57,201 nucleotides of DNA, from assembly GCA_934130105.1 (NCBI GenBank), contig CAKOXL010000005.1, positions 1-57,201 on the forward strand, in the 5' to 3' direction. Position numbers and translations under genes: made by a program. Shown here one piece after another: positions 26,472 to 35,146 of this stretch. This stretch comes from an uncultured Bacilli bacterium. GTDB lineage: Bacteria > Bacillota_I > Bacilli_A > RF39 > UBA660. Under the pieces are notes generated by a model that did not search any database, was not told the origin of the DNA, and worked only from the letters and a program-made list of their open reading frames with translations. Numbering within the stretch: position 1 is the stretch's first letter; each line of letters starts with the position of its first letter.

Positions 26472-26825
26472 ATGCAAGTATTTCAAAAAAGACTAAAAGA
26501 AATGAGAGAGGAAAGAAACTATACCCAAAAAGATGTAGGAAATGGCATTTTTGTAAGTAAACAAGAAATATGTTTGTATGAAAAAGGAAAAAGAACCCCA
26601 CCAATAGATGTATTAATTAGGTTAGCCAATTTTTTAGAAGTAGATTTTCTGTGGTTAATAGGCATGGAATTAAAGATACCACTAAAGGAAAATAGGATAG
26701 TAAATATTTCTAATGAAGACATAAAAATAATAGAGGCACTAAAAAAAGATAGAGCACTATATGATAAATTTTTAGAAGATCCAGAACGTACTATTTGTGA
26801 AATTTCTAATCGTTTAAAAATCTAA
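26472..26825 (+). CDS. XRE-family transcriptional regulator
   Basis: A 117-residue DNA-binding protein with an N-terminal helix-turn-helix (LKEMREERNYTQKDVGNG, then FVSKQEICLYEKGKRTPP, about residues 5-42) and a short C-terminal part of unknown role. I use the second ATG (26472), which has the better distance to GAGGGATG. It is monocistronic and immediately upstream of a Na+/amino acid symporter, whose promoter contains a 16-bp palindrome; local regulation of that gene is an inference. Confidence 0.85.
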   Translation: MQVFQKRLKEMREERNYTQKDVGNGIFVSKQEICLYEKGKRTPPIDVLIRLANFLEVDFLWLIGMELKIPLKENRIVNISNEDIKIIEALKKDRALYDKFLEDPERTICEISNRLKI

Positions 26826-26860
26826 AATCTATTTTAATATCTTTTTCGACTAATTATTCA

Positions 26861-26876
26861 TATAGATTAATCTATA
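26861..26876 (+). promoter_or_regulatory. Perfect 16-bp palindrome upstream of the symporter gene
   Basis: TATAGATTAATCTATA at 26861-26876 is perfectly symmetric and lies 17 bp before the AGCS start, overlapping its probable -10 region. It has the size of an XRE-type operator and the adjacent upstream gene encodes an XRE regulator. Confidence 0.5.
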
Positions 26877-26893
26877 CTAAAATAGGTGATTAT

Positions 26894-28180
26894 ATGATAA
26901 AGCTAATAACAGATATTTTATGGAGTATAGCTATTATATTTCTACTAGGTGGAGGATTATATTTTAGTATTAAACTAGGTTTTCCACAACTAAAGTTAAA
27001 ATCACTAACTAAAGGTTTTAAAGAAGATAATAAAAGTAAAGTATCACCATTCAAAAGTTTAACGATGTCACTTGCTGCTAGAGTTGGAGTTGGTTCATTA
27101 GCTGGCATAGCACTAGCTATTTATATTGGTGGACCTGGTACTATTTTTTGGATATGGATAGTAGGAATAATTACATCTATAAATACATTTTGTGAAAGTT
27201 ATTTAGGCGCTAAATATCAAGAAAAAGATCATGATGTATATAATGGTGGACCATCATATTACATAGATAAGGGCTTAAAAGACAAAAAATTAGCCTGTAT
27301 ATATTCAATATTAATTATAGTAGCTTACATAGTTGGGTTTATGACTATCCAAGCAAATACGATAACTACTTCAATTTATAATTATTATAATATTAATCCA
27401 ATCATAACTGGAACTATTTTAGCATTAATATCAGCAGTTTCTATTATGAAAGGATTAAACAGTATTGTAACAATTACTAGTAAATTAGTACCAATTATAG
27501 GAATAGGCTATGTATTATTAAGTTTTATCATAATCATAATGAATATTAATCAAATACCTAGTGTATTATTAGAAATAATAACAAGTGCTTTAAATACAAA
27601 AGCAATATCAGGTGGTATAATATCAACTTTCATAATTGGAATCCAAAGAGGCGTATTTTCAACGGAAGCAGGTCTAGGTACAGGATCTATTGCATCATCA
27701 TGTTCCTATTCAAAAAATAAAATAAATTTAGGTTTATTACAGATCCTAGGTATATATTTTACAGTTTTTATAGTATGTACATCAACAGCTCTTATCATTT
27801 TAACATCAGATTATACCAATATTAACTTTCAAAATATAAATGGTATAGAATTAACTCAATATGCTCTTAATTATCATCTTGGTAAAACAGGTATCATTGT
27901 CTTGATACTATCGGTTATTTCGCTTGCTTACTCAACTATAATAGCAGGTTACTATTATGGTGAAAGTAGTCTAAAATTCCTTATAAAAAATGTAACAAAA
28001 GCACAAATAAATACTCTAAAAATAGTAACAATTCTTCTTCTTTTAATAGGTAGTATCGTAAGTGCTACTTTACTATGGAAAATAATTGATATCTTAGTAG
28101 CCATTTTAGCAATCATTAATATGTATGCCATACTAAAACTTAGAAAAGAAATAATTATTGATTATAAAAATAAAAAATAG
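26894..28180 (+). CDS. Sodium:alanine/glycine symporter (AGCS family)
   Basis: A 428-residue membrane protein with about ten or eleven helices. Family signatures are the SLAARVGVGSLAGIALAI block near residue 57, GGPGTIFWIWIVG, the GGPSYYIDKGL loop and QRGVFSTEAGLGTGSIA near 255. AGCS proteins import alanine or glycine with sodium. AATAGGTGATTATATG gives the start. Neighbouring XRE gene and palindrome suggest regulated expression. Confidence 0.93.
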   Translation: MIKLITDILWSIAIIFLLGGGLYFSIKLGFPQLKLKSLTKGFKEDNKSKVSPFKSLTMSLAARVGVGSLAGIALAIYIGGPGTIFWIWIVGIITSINTFCESYLGAKYQEKDHDVYNGGPSYYIDKGLKDKKLACIYSILIIVAYIVGFMTIQANTITTSIYNYYNINPIITGTILALISAVSIMKGLNSIVTITSKLVPIIGIGYVLLSFIIIIMNINQIPSVLLEIITSALNTKAISGGIISTFIIGIQRGVFSTEAGLGTGSIASSCSYSKNKINLGLLQILGIYFTVFIVCTSTALIILTSDYTNINFQNINGIELTQYALNYHLGKTGIIVLILSVISLAYSTIIAGYYYGESSLKFLIKNVTKAQINTLKIVTILLLLIGSIVSATLLWKIIDILVAILAIINMYAILKLRKEIIIDYKNKK

Positions 28181-28223
28181 TATAATAACAAAACAGAGTA
28201 TTAATAAAATGAGGTGCAGTAAA

Positions 28224-28886
28224 ATGATAGGAAACGATTGGGACATTATTCTAAAATCTGAGTTTGAAAAAGACTATTTTAAGAAATTACTTAGTATTAT
28301 CAACAATGAATATAAATTAAAAACTATCTATCCTAAAAAAACAGATATATTTAAGGCATTTCGTAATACATCATATCAAGATACCAAAGTAGTAATTTTG
28401 GGTCAAGATCCTTATCATGGCGTAAACCAAGCTGAGGGTTTATCTTTTTCAGTAAAAACAGGTATACAAAAACCACCATCACTACAAAATATCTTTAAAG
28501 AATTACAAAATGATTTAGGTTATAAAATACCCGAATCTGGCAGTTTAGTACCTTGGACAAAAGAGGGTGTGTTATTACTAAATACTGTTTTAACAGTTGA
28601 AGCTAATAAACCGGCATCACATAAAGATTTAGGGTGGGAGATTTTTACTGATGAAGTAATAAAAAAATTAAATGAGAAAGATAGTCCCGTAGTATTTATA
28701 TTGTGGGGAAGCTTTGCAAGAAGTAAAAAGAATTTAATAACCAACAAAAATCACTATATAATAGAATCTACTCATCCATCACCATTTTCAGCATATAATG
28801 GCTTCTTTGGAAGTAAACCATTTTCTAAAACAAATAATTTTTTAATAAGTCATAATTTAAAGCCAATCAATTGGGAAATAAAATAA
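28224..28886 (+). CDS. ung: Uracil-DNA glycosylase
   Basis: Ung removes uracil from DNA. The 220-residue product has the catalytic water-activating motif GQDPYHG (Asp near residue 61) and the C-terminal STHPSPFSA motif. The ATG at 28224 behind GAGGTG is preferred over upstream in-frame starts inside the AGCS 3' end. It is transcribed towards lemA and shares a bidirectional terminator. Confidence 0.97.
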   Translation: MIGNDWDIILKSEFEKDYFKKLLSIINNEYKLKTIYPKKTDIFKAFRNTSYQDTKVVILGQDPYHGVNQAEGLSFSVKTGIQKPPSLQNIFKELQNDLGYKIPESGSLVPWTKEGVLLLNTVLTVEANKPASHKDLGWEIFTDEVIKKLNEKDSPVVFILWGSFARSKKNLITNKNHYIIESTHPSPFSAYNGFFGSKPFSKTNNFLISHNLKPINWEIK

Positions 28887-28918
28887 TTAGGAGCAATCGT
28901 CCTAATTATTTTATTTTT
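28882..28918. terminator. Bidirectional terminator between ung and lemA
   Basis: A perfect 11-bp stem (28882-28892 with 28900-28910, loop GCAATCG) has T-rich DNA after it on the plus strand and A/T-rich DNA on the other. It overlaps the ung stop and abuts the stop of the convergent lemA-like gene. Confidence 0.85.
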
Positions 28919-29453
28919 CTTTTAATATTTCTAAAGTTTCAATTTTTTCCTCTTTAAAGAAATCCTCTTTTTTATAATGGAATAACGTAGCAACTAAATT
29001 TGAAGGAAAAGCCTTAACTAATTTATTATGTAAAACAATATTGTCATTATAATACTTTTTACTAGCATTTAAGTTATTTTCTATTTCAATTAATTCTTCA
29101 TTTATGTTTTTTAAGGCTTCAACAGAAGCTAGTTTTTTATCTAAATCAAGTAAACTATAATAATCTCTTAATGCAATAGTAAGTTCTTTATTAAGTTCAA
29201 AACGATTAATTTTTTGATTTTTGATTTTATTTAAATTATCAAGAATTAACTCTTCTTTATAATTTTTATTATTTTCCTTGATAATATTTGCACATCGTTC
29301 AAGTAAACTAAATTTCTTTTCAAATAAAATATCAACATTATTTAATGCTTCACTAATTTTAACTTTTAAAAATTGAAATTTATTATAAAAGTTAACTTCA
29401 ATTATAATGAAAATCATGATTAATGCTATAATTGTAACAACAACATAGTACAC
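28911..29453 (-). CDS. lemA: LemA family protein
   Basis: A 180-residue protein with one N-terminal membrane helix (YYVVVTIIALIMIFIII) and a mostly helical extracytosolic or cytosolic body. The C-terminal NLNASKKYYNDNIVLHNKL and FPSNLVATLFHY match the LemA signature (NAxxxYN...FPxNLxA). Function of LemA is not settled. I start at GTG 29453, five bases after AGAGGTGG; upstream in-frame ATGs lack ribosome-binding sites. Confidence 0.85.
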   Translation of the reverse strand: MYYVVVTIIALIMIFIIIEVNFYNKFQFLKVKISEALNNVDILFEKKFSLLERCANIIKENNKNYKEELILDNLNKIKNQKINRFELNKELTIALRDYYSLLDLDKKLASVEALKNINEELIEIENNLNASKKYYNDNIVLHNKLVKAFPSNLVATLFHYKKEDFFKEEKIETLEILKEK

Positions 29454-29537
29454 AATTACCACCTCTTTATTATATAAATATTTTAACATTAAATTATATT
29501 TTAGTAAATAATAACTATTAACCATAAATTTTTAGTT

Positions 29538-29572
29538 ATTAAAAAAGAAACCTTCGATATAAAAAGTTTCTT
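29538..29572 (-). terminator. Terminator after the class A PBP gene
   Basis: On the minus strand AAGAAAC (29572-29566) pairs with GTTTCTT (29551-29545), followed by T residues. Confidence 0.65.
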
Positions 29573-29590
29573 CTTTAAATAAATATTATC

Positions 29591-31552
29591 TTAATTATCT
29601 TGCATAATTTCGTCAAACACTGGATCGGCATTACTAGGTTCGGTACCTCTAACATAGTACATAATACGCTTATTGCTATCATTTTCCGTAGCTGGTTTTC
29701 CAGTAATAGGATTTACGAGCACTCCAACTACATTGCTAGGTTGTTTGTACCAACTATCTTCATGCCCATCTAAATAACCCTCCATGGCATCTACCCAAAT
29801 ATTTCTGGAATATTTATAATCACTTGCACTTAATGTTGTGTTATCATCATACCCAACCCAAACAGCTGTCACAATTTCACCGTTATAACCAATAGACCAA
29901 TGGTCAGTATCAGTGGTACCACTTTTAAGTGCTAGTTTGTGTTTTATTTTAGGTGCGATACCTATTGCAGTTGGATAATTATAATCAATAAAACTAGAAT
30001 CATAAGTCGTTGTTAATAAATCACTTAATATAAATGTTAAACTCTTATTTAAAACATTTTCTTTTTTAATCTTTTTTTCATATAGGACATTTCCTTTTAA
30101 ATCTTCAACTCTAGAAATTAAATGTCCTTCAACTTTATATCCTTCATTAGCAAATATGGCATAACTATTTGCCATTTCTATAATATTAATACTAGCAGTC
30201 CCCAAAGGAAGAGATGGAACTTCATCTAATTGTGCAGTTATACCTAATCGTCTAGAAATATTAACAAGAGCATCTTCACCAAGAAACATGTGTGTTTTAA
30301 CAGCATAAATATTATCAGAGTAAGAAATAGCGGTTGCAAGTGAAATTGGTTTATTACCATAATTACCACCAGCATTTTGTGGAGAATATGTTTTATTATT
30401 AGAAAATGTAAAAGTTGTTTCACTACTCATAAAAGTTGTACTAGCAGTAAATCCATTTTCTAATGCTGCATAATAGAGTAATGGCTTCATAGTAGAACCT
30501 ACTTGTCTAACTGCTTGATAGGCACGATTATACTGACTTTTACTATAATCTCTTCCCCCAACTAACGCTATTATTTTTCCATTTTGTGGGTTAATCATAA
30601 CACTAGCTACTTGTAAATCTTTATCAGTGTTCATATTATTTTTAACACTTTCTTCTAGTATTTTTTGAGCATTAATATCAAGATTAGTATAAATTTTAAT
30701 TCCACCAGTTTCTAAGTAAGATCCAACTGAATCAATTTTTTTAAGTTCTCTCATAACAGCATCTTGATAATACATAATTGTTGATAATTCTTGGTTATTC
30801 TTTTTTCCTACAATATTAAGTTCTTCATTACTAGCGCTATTATACTCTTCTTCCGTGATAATATTACTTTTATATAAATTGTATAATATATTAATTTGTC
30901 TTTTTTTAGCTAGTTCGTAATTAACTAACGGCGAATAATAACTTGGTGATTTAGGAATTCCAACCAACATAGCTGCTTCTGCTAAACTTAAGTCCTTTGC
31001 ATCTTTATCGAAGTAGAAGTTACTAGCATTTTCAATTCCATACATTCCATGACCATAGTTAATAGTATTTAAATAACCCTCTAATATTTCATCTTTACTA
31101 TAACCAACTTCTAATTTTAAAGTTAACCACATTTCATTTAATTTTCTTTCTAAAGTTTTATCAAAATCCAAAAATAAGTTTTTGGCATACTGTTGTGAAA
31201 TTGTTGAAGCACCTTGTTTCGTTTTTCCACTTTTAATATTCACATACAATGCCTTCAAAATTCTAAGAGGATCAAATCCAAAATGTTTGTAAAAATGTTT
31301 ATCTTCAGTATTTATTGTGGCTTTAACTACATAAGGTGAAATATTATCAAGTGTTACCCATTCCTGTGAACCACTTCCTTGAAAAAATAACTCATTATTA
31401 CTATCATACATTAAAAAAGCATTGGCTGATTTAATTTCTAATCTAGGGCTCATCTTAATATATAGTATCATTCCTAGAAAACTAACTATTCCTAAAGAAA
31501 TTGCCAAAACTAAAAATTTTACTACCTTTTTAAACCTTTTAAATTTCTTCAT
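29591..31552 (-). CDS. Class A penicillin-binding protein (PBP1A type)
   Basis: A bifunctional peptidoglycan synthase of 653 residues: N-terminal cytosolic Lys-rich stretch and membrane anchor, glycosyltransferase domain with EDKHFYKHFGFDPLRI (catalytic Glu near residue 82) and QGASTISQQYAKNLFL, and transpeptidase domain with the SxxK motif STMKPLLYY, SDN (SYSDNIYAV) and KSGTTDTDHWSIGY. The ATG at 31552 lies behind GGAGG. Transcribed alone, away from the small ORF at 31694. Confidence 0.96.
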   Translation of the reverse strand: MKKFKRFKKVVKFLVLAISLGIVSFLGMILYIKMSPRLEIKSANAFLMYDSNNELFFQGSGSQEWVTLDNISPYVVKATINTEDKHFYKHFGFDPLRILKALYVNIKSGKTKQGASTISQQYAKNLFLDFDKTLERKLNEMWLTLKLEVGYSKDEILEGYLNTINYGHGMYGIENASNFYFDKDAKDLSLAEAAMLVGIPKSPSYYSPLVNYELAKKRQINILYNLYKSNIITEEEYNSASNEELNIVGKKNNQELSTIMYYQDAVMRELKKIDSVGSYLETGGIKIYTNLDINAQKILEESVKNNMNTDKDLQVASVMINPQNGKIIALVGGRDYSKSQYNRAYQAVRQVGSTMKPLLYYAALENGFTASTTFMSSETTFTFSNNKTYSPQNAGGNYGNKPISLATAISYSDNIYAVKTHMFLGEDALVNISRRLGITAQLDEVPSLPLGTASINIIEMANSYAIFANEGYKVEGHLISRVEDLKGNVLYEKKIKKENVLNKSLTFILSDLLTTTYDSSFIDYNYPTAIGIAPKIKHKLALKSGTTDTDHWSIGYNGEIVTAVWVGYDDNTTLSASDYKYSRNIWVDAMEGYLDGHEDSWYKQPSNVVGVLVNPITGKPATENDSNKRIMYYVRGTEPSNADPVFDEIMQDN

Positions 31553-31658
31553 GACAACCTCCAAACTCTAATTTTAGTATGAAAAAAAATAAAAGAAATA
31601 TGTATTGATGAAGATAAAAAATTAATATATAAAAAAACAAACACTTTAATCATCTTTG

Positions 31659-31667
31659 TGATATAAT
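31659..31667 (+). promoter_or_regulatory. Extended -10 promoter of the 48-residue ORF
   Basis: TGA followed by TATAAT (31662-31667) forms an extended -10; no clear -35. It lies 27 bp before the ATG at 31694. Confidence 0.55.
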
Positions 31668-31693
31668 ATGGAGCAAGTTGGGGGATAATATAT

Positions 31694-31840
31694 ATGGAAG
31701 AAAAAACAAAAATAGGAATTGGTATGGTTATAATGAAATCTTTTGCAGATGCTGGTGGAAATAAAGATATAATCGATACTAAAAAATCTTTTAACATTGC
31801 ACTAGATGAAAATGATAATGCTATTTCAATCACTAATTAA
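31694..31840 (+). CDS. Hypothetical 48-residue protein
   Basis: The ORF begins MEEKTKIGIGMVIMKSFADA and ends NDNAISITN. It has its own extended -10 promoter, a GTTGGGGGATAA ribosome-binding region and a terminator, so it is a complete small transcription unit between the divergent PBP gene and DUF1934-argS. The composition is mixed, without a membrane segment or cysteine. I do not recognise a family. Low ORF length leaves some doubt that it is translated. Confidence 0.6.
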   Translation: MEEKTKIGIGMVIMKSFADAGGNKDIIDTKKSFNIALDENDNAISITN

Positions 31841-31861
31841 AAAAATTGATTAAAAAATTTT

Positions 31862-31899
31862 AAAAGATGTAATTTAAATTAATTCCATCTTTTTTATTT
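31862..31899 (+). terminator. Terminator after the 48-residue ORF
   Basis: AAAAGATG (31862-31869) pairs with CATCTTTT (31886-31893), followed by T residues. Confidence 0.7.
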
Positions 31900-31929
31900 T
31901 GCCTTTTTTCCCGAATTTAATAAATAATA

Positions 31930-31957
31930 TTGCATTTATTTAATCTTATGTTATAAT
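31930..31957 (+). promoter_or_regulatory. Promoter of DUF1934-argS
   Basis: TTGCAT (31930-31935) and TATAAT (31952-31957) are spaced by 16 bp, 29 bp before the ATG. Confidence 0.6.
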
Positions 31958-31986
31958 TTGGCTTAGAAATTTTGGTGTGGTGAATT

Positions 31987-32349
31987 ATGGAATTAAGAAA
32001 AATAAAAATAACTTTAATAACCAATACTACTAAAGAAGAATATAATCTATTAGGTAAATATGATTTATCTAAAAATATAATTAGTTATAATGAAAACAAA
32101 CAGTTACAAACTAAAGTGATATTGGATATAAATGCTAAACACTTAACTAGAGATAATAAAGATTTAAAAATAGATTTACTATTTGATGAAGCTAATGAAA
32201 CAAATAACCCAATGCATATTAAGGAATTGAATAAATATTTGAACATCAAAATAAAAACAGAATCTTATAATCTAACAGAAAATAGTATTGAAATAATATA
32301 TATAATTTTAGATAGTAATGATAGAATCATTTATAAGATAGAATTTTAG
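31987..32349 (+). CDS. DUF1934 protein (YwiB-like)
   Basis: A 120-residue protein predicted to be mostly beta strands, beginning MELRKIKITLITNTTKEEYN. Weak sequence match, but size and position next to argS and rpoE correspond to YwiB of Bacillus, a calycin-like protein of unknown function. GTGTGGTGAATT lies upstream of the ATG, and argS begins 8 bp after the stop. Confidence 0.65.
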   Translation: MELRKIKITLITNTTKEEYNLLGKYDLSKNIISYNENKQLQTKVILDINAKHLTRDNKDLKIDLLFDEANETNNPMHIKELNKYLNIKIKTESYNLTENSIEIIYIILDSNDRIIYKIEF

Positions 32350-32357
32350 GAGGAAAT

Positions 32358-34103
32358 ATGAGTATTGTTAAAGAAGTAGAAGAAAAAATAAAAAATTGTA
32401 TTATAAAAGCAGGATACAATGTTGAAAATGTTGTTTTAGAACCAACAAGCAGAAAAGATTTAGGTGAATATCAAATTAACAGTGCTTTTAGTTTAGGTAA
32501 AGAAAATCATTGTAACCCTAGACTAGTTGCAGAAAATATAGTAAAAGAATTAGAAACTGATTCCACTTTTAAAAACATTAATATTGCTGGACCAGGATTT
32601 ATTAATATTAGTTTTACAGACGAATTTTATTTAACTTCTATGAATAAAATGTTAGAAAATATTGAAACTAATATTGATAAAAGTAATAGTAAATTAATTT
32701 TTATGGATTATGGTGGTGCCAATATTGCTAAAACACTTCATGTTGGACATTTAAGAAGTGCTGATATTGGTGAAGCTATTAAAAGACTTACTACTACTTT
32801 AGGTTATAAAGTAATTAGTGATGTTCATTTTGGTGATATTGGAAGACAATCTGGTATGGTTATCTATGAAATGCATGAAAGATATCCTGATTTAGTATAT
32901 TTTAAAGAAGATTATAATGGTGAAGATGAAGATTTACCAATTACTGAAAAAGATCTTCAAGAAATATATCCATGCGCATCTAATAAAGCCAAAGAAGATG
33001 AAAAAATCATGGAAAAGGTTCATGAAATTACCATTCAAATTGAAAATGGTCATAAAGGCTATACTGCTCTATGGAATAAAATAAAAGATTTATCAATTAA
33101 AGATATTAAAAATATTTATAAACGTTTAAACACTACTTTTGATTTATATGAAGGCGAAACAGACTGTTATCCATATATTCCTAAAGTAATTGAAATATTA
33201 AAAGATAAACATCTTTTATATGAAAGCGAAGGAGCTATGGTCGTAGATGTTAAAGAAGAGACTGATACTGAACCAATGCCTCCATTAGTAGTTTTAAAAG
33301 CAAATGGTGGAACTGTATATCAAACAAGAGAACTTGCTACATTATTGTCAAGGGAAGAAAGATTTCATCCAGATGAAATTTGGTATTTTACTGATAATCG
33401 TCAAGAACTATATTTTAAACAGGTATTTCGTGTAGCTAAAAAAGCCGGTATCGTGCCAGATGAAACAAAATTAAAATTTTTTGGTTTTGGTACTATGAAT
33501 GGTAGTGATGGAAAACCTTTTAAAACACGTGCTGGTGGGGTAATGAATTTAATGGACTTAATGAACATGGTAAAAGAAATAACTGCTAGCAAAATTAATA
33601 CTGATTTAGTTCGTGAAGAAGATAAAGATGAAACAAGTGAAAAAATATCAATAGCAGCTTTAAAATATGCTGATTTATTACCATATAGAAGTAAAGATTT
33701 TATCTTTGATGTAAATAAATTTGCTGATTTGGATGGTAAGACTGGACCATATCTATTATATTCAACAGTGCGTATTAAATCTTTACTAGAAAAAGCAAGT
33801 ATTGATTTAAATGAATTAAAATTAAAAGCAATAACTACTGATGTGGAAAAAGATGTTATGCGTACTTTATTAGAACTACCAACAATTTTAAATAGTTCTT
33901 TCGAATCAAAATCTGTAAATGATATAACGGAATATTTATATCGTCTTACAAGCTGTTATAATAAATTTTATGCAGAGAATCATATTTTAACCTGTATTGA
34001 TAAGGATATAAAAGAATCATGGCTAGCCTTATCAAAATTAGTTCGTAACACCAATATATTACTTTTAGACATTCTAGCAATAGAAGTTCCTGAAAAAATG
34101 TAA
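32358..34103 (+). CDS. argS: Arginyl-tRNA synthetase
   Basis: Class I synthetase that charges tRNA-Arg. The 581-residue protein has the N-terminal Arg-tRNA recognition domain, DYGGANIAKTLHVGHLRSAD (HIGH-type HVGH near residue 131), the FGFGTMNGSDGKPFKTRAGG loop in place of a canonical KMSK, and the C-terminal anticodon-binding helical DALR domain. AGGAGGAAAT gives the start. rpoE follows after 86 bp. Confidence 0.96.
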   Translation: MSIVKEVEEKIKNCIIKAGYNVENVVLEPTSRKDLGEYQINSAFSLGKENHCNPRLVAENIVKELETDSTFKNINIAGPGFINISFTDEFYLTSMNKMLENIETNIDKSNSKLIFMDYGGANIAKTLHVGHLRSADIGEAIKRLTTTLGYKVISDVHFGDIGRQSGMVIYEMHERYPDLVYFKEDYNGEDEDLPITEKDLQEIYPCASNKAKEDEKIMEKVHEITIQIENGHKGYTALWNKIKDLSIKDIKNIYKRLNTTFDLYEGETDCYPYIPKVIEILKDKHLLYESEGAMVVDVKEETDTEPMPPLVVLKANGGTVYQTRELATLLSREERFHPDEIWYFTDNRQELYFKQVFRVAKKAGIVPDETKLKFFGFGTMNGSDGKPFKTRAGGVMNLMDLMNMVKEITASKINTDLVREEDKDETSEKISIAALKYADLLPYRSKDFIFDVNKFADLDGKTGPYLLYSTVRIKSLLEKASIDLNELKLKAITTDVEKDVMRTLLELPTILNSSFESKSVNDITEYLYRLTSCYNKFYAENHILTCIDKDIKESWLALSKLVRNTNILLLDILAIEVPEKM

Positions 34104-34189
34104 AAATATATTGCATTTTATATGGAATAATGATATAAGTTTAAATGATAAAAAAACAAAAGAAAATTTAAATACATAGGAGGAATACC

Positions 34190-34621
34190 ATGAGTATTAA
34201 AAATATGACTAAGGAAGATTTAGAATTATTATCAAATAAAGATATTACCAACCTATTATTAGAAGAAAAAGGAAAACAAACAACACCTGATTTATTTAAA
34301 CAGATTATTAAATTATTAGAATTACCTGAATCAACTTTTGATCAAAAAATAGGTGATTACTATACATCATTAACTACTGACAAGAGATTTATTTTATTAA
34401 AAGATGGAACTTGGGATTTAAGAAGTAGACATACTTCTGATAAATTAGTAATCATCGATGATGAAGAAGATGAGGATGTAGAAGAAGTAGAAGAAATAGA
34501 TGAAGAAATGGACGAATTTGATTCTATTGATAATAATAATGATGATGACGATATAGATGATGGTGATGATGACTTAAAAGATTTAGTTGTTTTAGATGAG
34601 GATGAAATAGAATCAGAATAA
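34190..34621 (+). CDS. rpoE: DNA-directed RNA polymerase delta subunit
   Basis: RpoE is the delta subunit that speeds RNA polymerase recycling in Bacilli. The 143-residue protein has the folded N-terminal HARE-HTH domain (to about residue 88, ending KDGTWDLRSRH) and a highly acidic disordered tail rich in Asp and Glu. AGGAGGAATACC precedes the ATG. Its presence supports placement within Bacilli. Confidence 0.95.
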   Translation: MSIKNMTKEDLELLSNKDITNLLLEEKGKQTTPDLFKQIIKLLELPESTFDQKIGDYYTSLTTDKRFILLKDGTWDLRSRHTSDKLVIIDDEEDEDVEEVEEIDEEMDEFDSIDNNNDDDDIDDGDDDLKDLVVLDEDEIESE

Positions 34622-34714
34622 AAAAACTAACTATTAATTTTTTATCACAAAATACATAATAAATATTAAAAGGCTCTAAAACCAGTATAATAATTATTTG
34701 CTAATAAAAAACTC

Positions 34715-34743
34715 TTGAAATATAATACAAATATTGTTATAAT
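34715..34743 (+). promoter_or_regulatory. rpmE promoter
   Basis: TTGAAA (34715-34720) and TATAAT (34738-34743) are spaced by exactly 17 bp, about 100 bp ahead of rpmE. Confidence 0.8.
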
Positions 34744-34749
34744 AAGTTA

Positions 34750-34840
34750 GCATTTAATTACTATGGCTTTAAATGTAGTCATGGCGAAGAGAAGGCTCTA
34801 GAATATTCTAGATAATATCTAGGTACGAAAGGAGAACAAT
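34750..34840 (+). ncRNA. Structured rpmE leader (candidate L31 leader)
   Basis: The transcript from the promoter has about 90 leader bases. CATTTAA (34750-34756) can pair with TTAAATG just downstream. Before the ribosome-binding site two hairpins compete: TCTAG/CTAGA and CTAGAT-AAT-ATCTAG share the same CTAGA stretch, so only one can form at a time. L31 leaders acting in autoregulation are known in Firmicutes, but I cannot match a model by eye. Confidence 0.45.
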
Positions 34841-35059
34841 ATGAAAAAAGGAATTCATCCAGAAGTAAAAGAAGCAACAGTTACTTGTGCTTGTGGTGAA
34901 ACATTTAAAGTAATGTCAACAAAAGAAAATATTAACGTTGAAGTTTGTTCTAAATGTCACCCATTCTATACTGGAAAACAATCAAGAACTTCAAAAACAG
35001 GTCGTGTAGAAAAATTTAATGCTAAGTATGGTCTTGATACTGAAGATAAAGCTAACTAG
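34841..35059 (+). CDS. rpmE: 50S ribosomal protein L31 (zinc-binding type)
   Basis: The 72-residue product begins MKKGIHPEVKEATVTCACGE and contains CSKCHPFYTGKQ. The CxC and CxxC pairs make it the C+ (zinc-binding) form, usually replaced by a C-minus form under zinc limitation. GAAAGGAGAACAAT is the ribosome-binding region. Confidence 0.96.
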   Translation: MKKGIHPEVKEATVTCACGETFKVMSTKENINVEVCSKCHPFYTGKQSRTSKTGRVEKFNAKYGLDTEDKAN

Positions 35060-35073
35060 TTTTATCTTTTTTT
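35043..35073 (+). terminator. Terminator overlapping the rpmE 3' end
   Basis: AAGATAAA (35043-35050) pairs with TTTATCTT (35061-35068) and is followed by T residues; the stop codon lies in the loop. Confidence 0.75.
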
Positions 35074-35146
35074 TTCGAAAAATCTTTTCCATCAAACATA
35101 AATTGAGTATTTTGTGTTATAATAACTAAATAATAGAGGTGAATTT

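Noticed and set aside
31549..31833. Minus-strand open frame across the PBP upstream region
   Set aside because: Overlaps the PBP start and the plus-strand 48-residue ORF with its own signals; no ribosome-binding site and a composition of a shadow frame.
33522..33536. Second CACGTG core in argS
   Set aside because: Flanks bear no resemblance to parS and it lies in conserved coding sequence.
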